This document shows positions 10,775 through 22,445 of a stretch of 64,000 nucleotides of DNA, one piece after another. The stretch is taken from assembly GCF_964340395.1 (NCBI RefSeq), contig NC_135567.1:5908399-5972398 (forward strand). The letters run 5' to 3'. The stretch is from Glandiceps talaboti. Taxonomy: Eukaryota > Hemichordata > Enteropneusta > Spengelidae. The first letter of the stretch is position 1, and every line of letters starts with the position of its first letter. The notes under the pieces are model-generated. The model was not told the origin of the DNA. It saw only the letters and a program-made list of their open reading frames with translations, and did no database searches. A program made the translations under genes and the position numbers.

Positions 10775-11799
10775 GGCAAGGGGCTGGGTAACCAAGACTA
10801 CAGACTTTAAATGGATAGATGTACTTAAATAAATTAGTGACAATGGCATTATAGCACAAATCTATAATAATCACATCCTCAAAGAGCTTTACAATTATTA
10901 CTCCATGGCACAGACCTATAGTGGCACAATGGCCCTTTACTTCCTCAACTCCCTGGGGAGCATACAATCAGCCTCTATAAGATTAAAGCATTCACATTCA
11001 TTTCAACATCTATCCTACCAGGTCCCCAATTAATACAGCTAGGTTAACCAAAGTGCAATTGTGGTTCAAATCTTACCCAAGAACTTTAGTCATTCAGAAA
11101 CAAATGCCAGCAACGGGCTCAACCCAGCAACTTGCAGATTCCTAGCCAGCCACTCTAAATATTCAACCATCATGACTCTACAACCTGCAACCTGCAGATT
11201 TCTAGCCATCCACTCTAAACATTCAACCATCATGATTGCACATCTATCCACTTGACTTATACCAATGATGTTATTGTACAATATATATATATCACTAGTT
11301 CATTATTGCTATGAGTATAGTCTACATTGTAGTAGCTTTAGCATGTATGTGTTCACCTGCCAAATGTTTAATTTGTCTACACAACCCTGTTGTTACATTC
11401 CCCACATACGCCATCAATTGGAGGTTGCTGTGGGTGAGGTATCAATATTTTAGCATGTGACTTCACTTTTGGATATTTAACAGGCCTAGGTTGCCAAGCA
11501 ACCTTAAACAGATGTTAATCTTTACGCCATTGACATTGACATGTGAAGTAGCCCATAAAAGAATTAATGATTTCATTACATCAATAAAACAAGAATCTTA
11601 CATTTCAAGGCTGAAGTCAAAGCATTTTGTAATACAACAAATCACATTTTCAAACGTAAAATACACATTTCTGATGCCATCATTTCCATTTGAACAATTT
11701 CCCAATGAGACAATCGAAGTAACATGACCACCAAATATTAAAGCAATTGGGCTAGCAGTTTTTTACTTTAAGTTGTTTACACTCACACACTCACACACT

Positions 11800-11834
<35 letters not shown>

Positions 11835-12105
11835 ACAGACAGACAAACACACACACACACACAAACACACACAAACACACACACACACACACACACACAG
11901 ACAGACAGACACTTAGCGATCCCTACAGCACTACTGAACCTTATCAATTCAGTTGTGCTAAAAATGAGTTAAAGGGGAACACCACTCAGTGAAATAATTG
12001 TATTACCTGAGAGTTTTTTGGTTTTAGATGACAATTTGTATAGTCATGATGACTCTTGGTTCCTTTTTAGTCTTCAATGGGCAAACTAATAATATTGGTG
12101 TGCAT
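10775..12105. repeat. segmental duplication, copy A
   Basis: Copy A begins GGCAAGGGGCTGGGTAACCA and ends ATCCAAAGTTC. It contains, in order, ACAGACTTTAAATGGATAGA, a short two-copy form of a 60-bp minisatellite (11130-11225), ATATATATATCACTA, a (CA)n-family module (11485-11960) and a TTAAAGGGGAACACCACTC piece. Copy B follows directly with the same order. No gene is evident. Confidence 0.85.
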
Positions 12106-13214
12106 CCAAAGTTCAACGGCAAGAGGCTGGGTAACCAAGCCAACAGACTTTAAATGGATAGATGTATTTAAATAAATAAATTAATGACAATGGCGTTATG
12201 GCGTTATAGCATACAATCCATTGCAGCCTCTATGAGTGCACAAGATTAAAGCATTCACATTTCAACATCTATCCTACCAGGTCCCCAATTAATACAGCTA
12301 GGTTAACCAAAGCGCAATTGTGGTTCAAATCTTACCCAAGAACTTTAGTCATTCAGAAACAAATGCCAGCAACGGGCTCAACCCTACAACCTGCAGATTC
12401 CTAGCCAGCCACTCTAAACATTCAACCATCATGACTCTACAACCTGCAACCTGCAGATTCCTAGCCAGCCACTCTAAACATTCAACCATCATGACTCTAC
12501 AACCTGCAACCTGCAGATTCCTAGCCAGCCACTCTAAACATTCAACCATCATGACCCTACAACCTGCAACCTGCAGATTCCTAGCCAGCCACTCTAAACA
12601 TTCAACCATCATGACCCTACAATCTGCAACCTGCAGATTCCTAGCCAGCCACTCTAAACATTCATCTATCATGATTGCACATCTATCCACTTGCCTTATA
12701 CCAATGATGTTATTGTACAACACATATATATATCACTAATTCATTGTTGCTATGAGTATAGTCTATATTGTAGTAGCTTTAGCATATATGTGTTCACCTG
12801 CCAAATCTTTAATTTGCCTACACAACCCTGTTGTTATATTCCCCACATACGCCATCAATTGGAGGTTGCTGTAGGTGAGGTATCAATATTTTAGCATGTG
12901 ACTTCACTTTTGGATATTAACAGGCCTAGGTTGCCAAGCAACCTTAAACAGATGTTAATCTTTACGCCATTGACACTGACATGTGAAGTAGCCCATAAAA
13001 GATTTAATGATTTCATTACATCAATAAAACAAGAATCTTACATTTCCAGGCTGAAGTCAAAGTATTTTGTAATACAACAAAACACATTTTCAAATGTAAA
13101 ATGGACATTTCTGATGCGATCATTTTCATTTGAACAATTTCCCAACTAGACAACCAAGTACCATGACCACAAAATATCAAAGTAATCGGTCTAGCAGTTT
13201 TTTACTTTAAGTTG

Positions 13215-13271
<57 letters not shown>

Positions 13272-13327
13272 CCTCACTCACACACACACACACACATCCA
13301 CACATCCTCACTCACACACACACACAC

Positions 13328-13372
<45 letters not shown>

Positions 13373-13605
13373 AACACACACACACACAGACAGACAGACA
13401 CTTAGCGATCCCTACAGCACTACTGAACCTTATCAATTCAGTTGTGCTAAAAATGAGTTAAAGGGGAACACCACTCAGTGAAATAATTGTATTTCCTGAG
13501 AGTTTTTTGGTTTTAGATGACAATTTGTATAGTCATGATGACTCTTGGTTCATTTTTAGTCTTCAATGAGCAAACTAATAATATTGGTGTGCATCCAAAG
13601 TTCAC
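12106..13605. repeat. segmental duplication, copy B, directly adjacent
   Basis: It repeats the order of copy A, starting GGCAAGAGGCTGGGTAACCA and ending ATCCAAAGTTCA. It is longer because the 60-bp minisatellite has expanded (12360-12668) and the CA/CACT microsatellite is longer (13215-13400). The junction at 12106 shows a head-to-tail tandem duplication with moderate divergence. Confidence 0.85.
12380..12668. repeat. 60-bp minisatellite, about five copies
   Basis: The unit includes CTGCAGATTCCTAGCCAGCC and CTCTAAACATTCAACCATCA. Copies are nearly identical, so the expansion happened recently, after the segmental duplication; copy A has only two. Both strands stay open because 60 is a multiple of three. 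Confidence 0.93.
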
Positions 13606-14403
13606 AAAAATACATTCATTTCTCCAGTAACACCACTTTTCTGGATTGGAACCATTAAAGGGGCATGGTCTGAAACGTCTATCTTTTTTCTTCTTTTTTT
13701 TTTTTCTTTTTTTTTTCGGGGGGGGGGGGGTTATTTTTTGTTACCTGTATGTACCACTGACTGTAACTTGTTTAATGGTCAGTAATTTATATGCAAAGCC
13801 CATACCCTGTTATCTAATGTATTCTATACTAAGGAATACCATAATATTCTTTTATACTTACAGTATCACAGTAGTTTATAGAGTGAGAATTTTGCAAGCG
13901 ACTACCAGTCATTACACAAGTAGCAGTGAGTGACTGTTTATTTGACGAACCAAAATTGTGTATTCTCCTACCTCTTATTATGTTGTGACTCACATTTATA
14001 CAATTACCGATAGTTGATTACATACTTTTCAGGATGAATGTCATTATATCGAAATGACAGTTCCAAAAAATAATTCCAGTTGTAGCTAACTTTAGCTTTA
14101 ATAATTTATCAACTTTTATAGAACAGTCTATGACAACTTGCTGCTTTCACTTGATTCTAGGCAGTCAGAAGTACAGAGCTCAGGTTAGACTAATGAGGTT
14201 AAAACAAGCAATTTTGAAAACACCAACTTTTGAGGTGCTTTTCTCACAAATGTTTAGCCACAGAATCAAGGCAAATGAGGATTGTGTATTTTGGTTATAT
14301 CCCATAACCAAAATTCAAAATCCCAAATTGCCCGGATTCTAGGCCAACAAATATATGACGATATTGTATATGGAGTATCCAGTTTTCAGTACAGGTATTA
14401 CAA
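13606..14403. other. no gene seen; poly-T/poly-G tract near 13683-13731
   Basis: Contains ATTAAAGGGGCATGGTCTG, resembling the TTAA-element ends found elsewhere, followed by long T and G homopolymers. No coding-like frame is present. Confidence 0.4.
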
Positions 14404-14575
14404 AATTGGCCATAAAGATACACTCAATGATACATTAACAGAGATAGTATTACAAACATTGATTGGTGGAATGAGTGTTGTATATGTATAGTCAATTGGC
14501 CATAAATATAAACTCAGTGATACCTTAACAAAGATAGTATTACAAACATTGATTGGTTAAACAAGTGTTGTGTAG
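14404..14575. repeat. 90-bp direct tandem duplication
   Basis: Two copies, each starting ATTGGCCATAAA and running through ACAAACATTGATTGG, differ at several positions. Confidence 0.8.
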
Positions 14576-15116
14576 TTAATCACCAGACAAGTAAACTGGG
14601 TACTGTACTTGTAATTCTATACTGATAAATCTGAAATGTCATATTTAAATTTTGTCATCTAATCTGATTTGTCACCTTTAATTCAGGCTGGGGATATTAA
14701 AGGGGAATACCACTCCAGGAAATGAAGACATTTATGTAAACTTTGAGTTGTAGTTAGACATTGTATGAATTTACATCACTTACATTACACATAATTAATT
14801 AACTAAAATTAAAAAGTAAAAATTATTGACTATCTATTGTTTATTGGTAGTCCTCATTAACACACATGATTTGTCTCATTGTAAACCTAAAAAAAATCTT
14901 GATATTTCATTCACTTTGGTGTTCAATGTCAAAAACCTGTGGATTAATGATCTGCAAATATTATCTAATATGTAAATATTTGGACACAAAGTCTTGGTTT
15001 TTAGTGGTCATGTATATGGTAAACATATGGTAATTTGATATATCTGTATGACATGCAAACAGTGAAAGTATCATATTACATAATGTCCAAACTGACCAAG
15101 TATGACCTGGTATTTA

Positions 15117-15279
15117 TATATAATCCCATGAAATCAATGTTAGTTTTACGTCATAATGCTCCGAGTATGATTCCGCGGACTTATACAAATTCGAGCCGGT
15201 AGGCGAGAATTTGTAGTCCGCGGAATCATACGAGGAGCATTATGACACAAAACTAACATTGATTTCATGGGATTATATA
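15117..15279. repeat. 163-bp near-perfect palindrome with CpG-rich centre
   Basis: TATATAATCCCATGAAATCA on the left pairs with TGATTTCATGGGATTATATA on the right. The arms continue through CATAATGCTC and ATGATTCCGCGGAC to a short loop around 15198 (GAGCCGGTAGGCGA). The long intact stem implies a recent foldback insertion or ongoing repair between arms. It lies inside the TTAA-flanked element. Confidence 0.88.
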
Positions 15280-15280
15280 T

Positions 15281-15644
15281 TTATCACATAACTAAGTATT
15301 TCCGCGTATTTTTCTAAAATTTTAAATCGTATTATACGAATACTGAATCAATTAAACGCACTATATTCTTCATCGCATATTAAAAATGGCGCCTGACAGC
15401 TATGCAAATTACATAATCACGTGACCTGTCGCGAGGTCAAGCTTACCATATGTATGGTATCGGTCATACTGTTGTGTGGTTTCTCAACCAAAATTATCGG
15501 TTATAACCTTGCAATGTACATGTAATACCGAATTTAGTTTAAAACGTAAGTAGAATTGTCTGAATATGACTTGTGCTGTCATGCTCTGAAATCACCAGTT
15601 TGACGTCACACAGTAGAAGATACGCACATATTTATGTGATAAAA
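15281..15644. mobile_element. possible small inverted-repeat element abutting the palindrome
   Basis: TTATCACATA at 15281 is the inverse of TATGTGATAA at about 15634. The interior has CACGTGACCTGTCGCGAGGTC and AAAATGGCGCCTGAC, more CpG-rich than its surroundings. It may be one composite element together with the palindrome. Confidence 0.35.
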
Positions 15645-16439
15645 TAATATATCTTTTAAATCAAAATGAAACACTGATCCCCAAAATATGCAAATTTATG
15701 TCACATGACCTCATTAAATATTCAAAATGGCCTTCGATAAACAAAAATCATAGGATTCTTGCTATGTATTCAGTATTTTGAAGGAGAAACACAAGACTTT
15801 TTTTTACAAGTTTTGCTCAAATTTCATGTAAAAATCCTGGTTTTCTTGGGGCAAACGGTCAAATTTACATACTATCACAGAATGGGTGTGTGACTCCCTA
15901 GCTTACTCATATCTGATAGCTGACCCCTCAGTAAAGGCTTCAAACTTTGAGTTATGTTAACCTGTTATAACTAGCTTTGAGTTACCTCATCGTGTGGATA
16001 ATTCTCGTCAAATGGTGCTCAAAGAGTTAACAGACATGAATTGTCTCATGGCCTATCCTCATAAATATGGAATGGTTGAACATAGTGTGCTCATTAGTAT
16101 TGATCACATGTACATACACATTTTACACCAAAACCAGTCCCTTGGGAGAACTTTTTTGGTCTCATAATTTTTAAATGTTTTTGAATTTGTTATCCTTTTC
16201 CAAATTTGAAGGAAAATGTGGTCAACTTTCTTTTTTATTTTTCCAAGATTAAGTGATGTAAAATCTTAAATTGACTGACTACAACTCAAAGTTTACATAT
16301 ATGTCTACATTTCCTAGAGTGGCATTCCCCTTTAAAGTACACAATACATGGGAAAAAAATTATTTACTTTTTTAGTTTATTTCATATTGTTGAACTGGAA
16401 AAATACAGATATTAATCTTTATAAATAGATATTTCAATA

Positions 16440-16706
16440 CACTACATCTCCCAAAGAAATTTGTATAAGACTTGTTTTGATTATTTGGCTGTTTCTATGG
16501 GCGTGGTCTTGTTGCTAGGCACATTTGCATACATGTTTAAATGTTTATTCATTTGTCTTTCAATTCCTGACCCACCAAATATCATGGCAATCGGTTCAGC
16601 GGTTTTTAACTTAAGTTGTTTACACTCACATCCACACAGACAGACAGACAGACAGATGCCAAGCGATCCCTATAGAATTACTGAACCTCAGTTCAGTTGT
16701 GCTAAA
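16440..16706 (+). mobile_element. short copy of the (CA)n interspersed family
   Basis: Shows GGCTGTTTCTATGGGCGTGG, TTGCTAGGCACATTTGCATA, CAATCGGTTCAGCGG, a short CAGACAGACAGACAGA tract and the end CAGTTCAGTTGTGCTAAAA. The internal modules are deleted. Confidence 0.65.
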
Positions 16707-16808
16707 AACTAGACACAATCAATGTTGCTGGTGTTTTTCATAGTTCATTTTAAACTCAGATAAAATTAAGAATGTGATATTAGTGATATGGATTTTAGAC
16801 TATCTAGG

Positions 16809-16926
16809 ATAAGTTTATCAGACTGCCATGCCTCCATCTTGTGAGAAATTATCACATTGAAGGTAGAATAAGTTTATCAGACTGCCATGCCTCCATCTTG
16901 TGAGAAATTATCACATTGAAGGTGTA
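16809..16926. repeat. 59-bp direct duplication, two copies
   Basis: ATAAGTTTATCAGACTGCCA and the following bases are repeated with almost no difference, so the duplication is recent. Confidence 0.9.
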
Positions 16927-17925
16927 GTCCAGTGTCCATCAGTTACACCTTCATTTCTGTACAGTGTCATAATAATTAAACCAAAGACCATCCCTAGTTT
17001 TACTTAAATCCACATAAACATTCTCACACCATAGCTAATATAACTAATAAACCTGTTTACAGATAAAGTGCCAAGCTACACCCTGAGACCATTTGTGGTA
17101 GTTATATCTTCATATGATATATGTTATTCTTCTCAAAAATAAGATTCATGGTAAATAATACAAGTACTGTGAATGGCACCACACATAATTACATTTTTGT
17201 CAGTTACTAACAGTATGCTGAGTGTGGGTACATGTAGTTAAAGAGTTTAGGATTTTCAAAATCCAAACTGTGATACATAGTAATCATTCTACTGAAAACA
17301 ATGGTTTTAGAATTTGTAACAGAGAGAGTGGTGATAGCATATCAGTAAATATCAATATTAATGTCTTGATATTGGGTTATATGCCTTCAATGCAAGGATA
17401 TAATAAACACTATGCATAGCGGAGTACTGATTGTATATTTACACCAAAGGCATTTAACAAAAGATCCAAGCTCTAATATTTGTATTACATGTCTCTAAAG
17501 ATATTATGTTCATTTGATAAATTTCATGTCAGAAACATTAAAAAAAGAATACAACTTGAATATTTGCCAATGTAACATGTGGTGTTTGAATATATGATGC
17601 ATTAATAAATTACAGTATAGACTAAACTAAAATCAAACTACAACTCTTTCTGTATATCAACCTGGAACTATTTTGGCAAATTGCAATAAAGTTCATATTT
17701 GTTGAGAAAGATATACTGCTAGATGGAAATTCTGCTGTAAAAACTACTTACAGGTTATACTACTGAATTACATCACAACTATATCTATATGTACTATTAC
17801 GGCAACAGTTTGTAACTTAGTAAAGTAAAGTTATCTTATCTGTAGAGCGTGGTGTAATCTCCTGCATCCATCAAAATATGACTGGATGAATACAGTTAAT
17901 CATAAAAAGTAAAACAACATCATTT
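16927..17925. other. no gene seen
   Basis: AT-rich, low in CpG, with no coding-like frames or clear repeats. Probably intron sequence of the minus-strand gene. Confidence 0.4.
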
Positions 17926-18015
17926 TACATGTATGTATGTATGTATGTATGTATGTATGTATGTATGTATGTATGCATGTATGTATGTATGTATGTATGT
18001 ATGTATATGTGTGTG

Positions 18016-18049
<34 letters not shown>

Positions 18050-18079
18050 TGTATGTGTGTGTGCGTGCGTGTGTATATA

Positions 18080-18121
<42 letters not shown>
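17926..18121. repeat. (ATGT)n, (GT)n and (TA)n compound microsatellite
   Basis: ATGT repeats pass into GTGTGCGTGC and then TATA repeats. A separate TA run lies at 18257-18282. The long frames on both strands are repeat by-products. Confidence 0.97.
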
Positions 18122-18124
<3 letters not shown>

Positions 18125-18258
18125 AATAGTATCAAACTCGTAGAATAGAGTGCTCGATGCTTGGGTAAGCAGGGCGGGATGAACGTCTGATGAACGCATT
18201 GAGCGTGAAACTCGGAGTTACAACCAAGCACCTCAAGTTCCAACCAACCAACTTTGAT

Positions 18259-18289
<31 letters not shown>

Positions 18290-18324
18290 ATATGTGTGTG
18301 TTTCTATAGAACCCTAAAAGAATA

Positions 18325-18760
18325 AAAGTAGCACCAATGGCATTGTAGGACAACTGTATTTGGCTGTTGCTATGGCGTGGTCTTGTTGCTAAGCATATTT
18401 GCATACATTTGTTTATCTTTATTCTCATACCTACCCATCCACGTTTTCTTTGTAATATGCATCATCATTTCAGTGTTGTCAACAATAACTGTAGAATAAC
18501 CCTCCATCCCCTCCATCCCCACCGTTCACCATGCGGTTTCAAGATATAAGTTTTTGACCCAAATTGAGATTTTACACCTAATTTGCATATCGCTGATGGG
18601 ATCATCATGTTGTGAATACACTTTCATCTACACATCCCCTGATGCATCCCCATTAACTTTCAGCCAAATCTGCTAACTAGTTTGGAAGTATAGATATCGA
18701 AGTAAAGAAGTATATAGGCATTAATATCGTATGTATAGTAAAGTCACCGGTATGTTAGAG
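18325..18760 (+). mobile_element. 5' portion of a (CA)n-family copy
   Basis: Carries AGCACCAATGGCATTGTAGG, GGCTGTTGCTATGGCGTGGT, GATTTTACACCTAATTTGCA and a module ending GCATCCCCATTAACTTTCAG. It has lost the CA-microsatellite tail. Confidence 0.55.
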
Positions 18761-18769
18761 AAATTTAGG

Positions 18770-19385
18770 TGGCCATACTTAGTGTATAAAATAGAAACTG
18801 GAATCAGATGAGATGTGGTGATTTGTAGTGTCAATGACATGTAGTGTCCAAAATAGAAAGTGTATTAATCCATTCTGACAAGTTCAAACTGACAAGTAGA
18901 ATAATTTAGATTAACTTCTTTTATAAACTATCTATGAAGATTACCATAACAAAACATTGAAGTTCACCTTTGTCCCAAAGTGCAATATACATGTACAATG
19001 TAAGTGAAGCATTCATTGTGAAACAGCCAAGCATTTATATGACATGTTCTGTAACTAGTGTGGTAGCTAGATATTAAATATATGTATATGTATACGTATA
19101 GTTATGTTTGAATTCTTAATAATATTAAAGAACTGATGTAAGAAACAGGGACAAGAACAAATATTTACATGTACCACATTTCAGACAAGGCTATATGCCA
19201 TTGTAGACACAGACTTTTTTATTTCATCACCATCCAAAACACGGTGACCCCCCCCCCCATCCACAATTTTCAAAACAGCATGACCCCCCTGCCAATTTCA
19301 AAAACAGGGTAACTCCCCCCCCCCCTTACCAATCCACCCCCACCCCCATCCCCCGGCCGATGAAACTGACCGATCCCTTACTTAT
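18770..19385 (+). mobile_element. diverged, partial copy of the 4286-5483 transposon
   Basis: The order GAAGATTACC, CCCAAAGTGCAA, AAGTGAAGCA, TTGTGAAACAGCCAA, CTAGTGTGGTAGCTAG, GACAAGAACAAATAT, GTACCACA, GAAACTGACC parallels 4985-5245. The inverted ends are not preserved. A long poly-C stretch (19245-19350) replaces the 3' part. Confidence 0.65.
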
Positions 19386-20204
19386 TTACCCTGCAACTAC
19401 CTCAGTACCTACTAAGTATTTTACATCATCAAGTAGCGATAATTTTAAGCTGCACTTTATGACTACTCAATCCAAAAACAACAAAATCATGTGATAAATT
19501 TTCATTGGCCCTTTTCAAAATGATTGCATCCCTGCTACACACTTGTATTCATAGTAAATCCTTTCATGTCGTGTTCAGACATTCACACTCTCCTACAAAT
19601 TGTGAAATGCAGAGGATATCGAGAACGATATACATGTATGTGAAACATCACACGAGTAAAGTTACACAATAAACAGTCGTGTCCTGCTTTGACCCCAGAT
19701 GACCCAGTTTCACGTGACTGGTGATTTACTGACCTTACGAGGTGAGGTTAGACATGTTACGTGTGAATGACAATAATAAGTGCAATGCCAAGTACGTCTG
19801 ATATTATGGGATACTAAGGTACAAATCTTACTCCCCTGAAATGTAGCTAAGTCCATCTAGGCTATTGTAAGTACTACGGGTACAAGGCCACTGTATTCGA
19901 TCACGCCATGACTATTAGTATTAAATGTACCAGTACACGTTGGAGATATCTCTCCCCAACGTTCATGGTCTAACGTTACGCTAATATTCTCCTACTCCTA
20001 GATACGTTTTATTGTGTGTCGCGTATATTTTGCACACTTACTTTATTAGCATAAAAGGAATGGACGGTACAAACTGTCTGTATAAGTTTAGAAGTTGAAC
20101 AAAGTTGTACACGAGTTGCCGCTCTCAGCGCCATTCACAACAAACCTGCAGTGTGTGTTTATAGTTATACATAATACAAATCATGATATCAGAAAGACTC
20201 TTAC

Positions 20205-20255
20205 CTCTGGATTCTTCCATTCCGTGGCTGCCATATTTCCCACTTCACCCTGACC
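20205..20255 (-). CDS. short exon of the ankyrin gene; candidate alternative first exon (ATG at 20234)
   Basis: On the minus strand the frame reads MAATEWKNPE and then a consensus donor GAG|GTAAGAG. It ends in phase 0 and joins directly to the ankyrin exon at 9001-8915 (…KNPE|DLIDAVK…). Two readings are possible. (1) It is a first exon: the ATG has A at -3 and lies in a CpG-containing, promoter-like region (19.7-20.5 kb). (2) It is an internal 51-nt exon, because TTTTGAACAG at 20256 is a usable acceptor, the frame upstream of the ATG is open (GQGEVGN), and it would also be phase 0 at its start, matching exon 33356-33449. I favour an alternative promoter, but sequence alone cannot decide. The larger forward-strand frame at 20183-20509 overlaps it and looks like a shadow. 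Confidence 0.6.
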
Positions 20256-20520
20256 CTGTTCAAAACGCAGTAAATCTTACAAACTTGAAGACGACCACAC
20301 AGGCTACCATCATCACACCGGGTCCTTGGAAATTAGGTCAACTGTTTAACCCGGAAATATTGTTGTGGACACGTGATCGGCAAACGCGTACGTTACCAGA
20401 CGAAGACAGTGTGTACTATTACCTATTGAGAAGATCGGTGATGTCATATCTTTTTAGTCAGCCGGTCAGAGGTTACGCGCGTTTGTTCTTATACCATCAC
20501 TCCACTTAACTCCACCACGC

Positions 20521-20957
20521 GTGCGAAGCTACAAACATATTCATATTCATATTCACTTTCAAACGTTGATCTCTTCGCTCAATGTGAATATGTTGTTGGG
20601 ATAAATTATCATTCCCATATTTATTTGCCCAATGTTTAATTTGTTCATCAAACAGAAATACCAGTATTTCTACATTCCTAAACTATTGTCTAGGTTTTTT
20701 GCTCACAGATTTTTAAATTCAGAATGTTTTAATTTAGTGCTGACTAGTTTGTCTTTTCAGTTCTTGTTTCGTGTTTGTGTTATGATTGGTCTTTTTGGAT
20801 ATAATTGATTTATTTCATTGCCAAACGCGCATTCGTTCTCATTCGGAAGACTTCGAATCTGATGATGAACATGATTGTTACTCTATCATAATATTCACAT
20901 TGTATAGGTCAACTTTTGAAAGTGAATATGAATATGAATATGTTGGTAGCTTCACAC
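20521..20957. mobile_element. 437-bp segment with 43-bp inverted repeats enclosing a Penelope fragment
   Basis: GAAGCTACAAACATATTCAT continuing as ATTCATATTCACTTTCAAA on the left is the inverse of 20913-20957. The interior contains the C-terminal Penelope-like fragment at 20737-20828. It could be a MITE that was hit, or the inverted terminal repeats that some Penelope-like elements carry. The second reading is inference. Confidence 0.65.
20737..20828 (-). pseudogene. Penelope-like RT, C-terminal fragment (minus strand)
   Basis: On the minus strand the frame reads AFGNEINQLYPKRPIITQT, then RNKN, a TGA, then KDKLVSTK. The order matches the two larger fragments in this window (…LNKLYP..PII.Q….KD.LVTTK). 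The stop is where they have an aligned Leu or Arg codon, consistent with CGA to TGA decay. Only about 30 residues remain. Confidence 0.6.
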
Positions 20958-21389
20958 TCATCACGCCATTCCTAACTTCCTGCATGGTCGAGCACGTCAA
21001 TTGTTGTGTATGGTTCGTGGCTTACGGGCCCTGGCCGGGGGGGGGGGGGGGCAACTCCCATAGACGGGTATACGGGGAGGGTCCGCGTGAAAGGGGTCGT
21101 TTTTTTGCTGGTTGGTATCAGAAAGGGTATACTTTTCATGAAGTGTTGGTATCAGAAAGGGTCTGTAAATTAGACTATGCAATCTGGAAGCGTTTCATTC
21201 AACCCGTTTTTCTTTCTTGCCACTTCAGATCTAGGGCCACCTCCCCCTGAAAACCTTTGGTTTTAGTCACGTACAGCATACAATATTCCTGCAACCAGTA
21301 GAAAGAGGGGGAAGGGGACTCCGAACACCATCAATGTTAAATACATGTATGACATTACGTTTACCATGTAACCAACTATGGTTTGTTAG

Positions 21390-22060
21390 ATCCTAACATA
21401 CAACACGTTTGAATTTAATGGAGATTACTACAAACAAATATGTGATTGTAGTATGGACTCACCAGCGTCTCCAGAGATCGCATTCCACAAACTTGAGTGC
21501 CGCATCATTGAAACACACATGGATAAAATATCACTTTGGACACGTTTCAGAGATGATATATTCATGCTATTCCGTGGCACACAAACTGAACTTAATATTC
21601 TGGGTGAAAAAATAAATGAAATGCACCCTACATTAAAATTTCCGTTGGTTAGCTCAGAAACGAAAGTGGTATACCTTGATGAGGTGCATACGAACATGCA
21701 GTAACGAAGAAAATTTCAAGATTAAATTGAAATTCTTCATAAACAAGTTGACACAAAGAGGATACAACGAAACAGAAGTGTTTCGCTCGTTAAAAGGGGT
21801 CCGATATGAAAATAGGGAGACATATCTCCAAAATCGGACACCAACTCAAGAGATTCCTCTAGTTTTCAAGACAACATATAGTCCCAACATCAAAAAGTCA
21901 AAACTAAAAGACTCGTTAACGAAATATTGGGAACTGCTAGAAAATAATGTAACATTGAACAAACTCTACCCGACCACGCCAATCATATCACAAAAAAGGA
22001 ACAATAATCTTAAAGACATACTTGTCACAACTAAACTGTATATAGTCCTCTGCCTCTAAA
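21390..22060 (+). pseudogene. Penelope-like reverse transcriptase fragment with internal deletion
   Basis: Segment 1 (to about 21700) has TFEFNGDYYKQ, then SMDSPASPEIA (an RT motif of the AMGSP..P..A type), then WTRFRDDIFMLF (the catalytic F.DD box with both Asp present), then HPTLKF and VVYLDE. Segment 2, in another frame, begins RTCSNEENFKIKLKFFINK and continues RGYNETEV, PLVFKTTYSP, KYWELLENN, LNKLYPTTPI and LKDILVTTK. Between them the block that usually carries the TKPTD motif is missing. Copy 47653-48370 still contains it, so a deletion of about 50 codons plus a frame change explains the break near 21690. The family reading rests on motif order typical of Penelope-like RTs. No GIY-YIG endonuclease was seen. 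Confidence 0.65.
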
Positions 22061-22204
22061 AGCCAGGCTGAAAAAAGCTGATGATGTGTTATAATCTACC
22101 ATGCTGCCCTGTGCGAAAGTAGCATGCCTGTTGACAGCATTGTTATCTTTAACATCATCTACTACAAATATTTCTTGTCGCCATCTTCTGACCGATCTGC
22201 CCAG

Positions 22205-22378
22205 AAGTTTATGAGTTTAAGTTTTTTTGACCAAATATGACATTTTTGACCCAAATCCCATACCTGTGATGCGATCATTGCTTTGAACAATTTCTCAACT
22301 AGACACCACACGTAATGTCACCAACTACCAATGAAATCAGTCTGGAAGTTTTTGTGTTGAAGCCGTACAGACACACAC

Positions 22379-22440
<62 letters not shown>

Positions 22441-22445
22441 TATAC
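22205..22445 (+). mobile_element. 3' portion of a (CA)n-family copy
   Basis: Shows TTTGACCAAATATGACATTT, CTGTGATGCGATCATTG, CAACTAGACACCACACGTAA and a CA microsatellite (22371-22440). The usual end sequence is absent. Confidence 0.55.

Larger units (their letters stand above)
14701..16331. mobile_element. 1.63-kb TIR transposon flanked by TTAA (piggyBac-type target)
   Basis: The left end AGGGGAATACCACTCCAGGA, continuing through AACTTTGAGTTGTAGT to TTTACATCACTT, is the inverse of 16250-16331 (TCCTAGAGTGGCATTCCCCT). That gives inverted repeats of about 80 bp. TTAA lies immediately outside both ends (14697-14700 and 16332-16335), the hallmark target duplication of piggyBac-like elements. There is no transposase frame, so it is nonautonomous. 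It carries a 163-bp palindrome and another inverted-repeat segment inside. End fragments of the same type occur at 11967, 13458 and 31689. Confidence 0.78.

Noticed and set aside
10304-10967. Pro/Gln-rich proteins on the minus strand (145-205 aa)
   Set aside because: All frames across the G-rich minisatellite give similar low-complexity peptides, and there is no splice or domain evidence.
20183-20509. 108-codon plus-strand ORF
   Set aside because: It overlaps, antisense, the minus-strand exon with proper splice signals and lies in a CpG-containing stretch where chance frames are longer. It has no domain.
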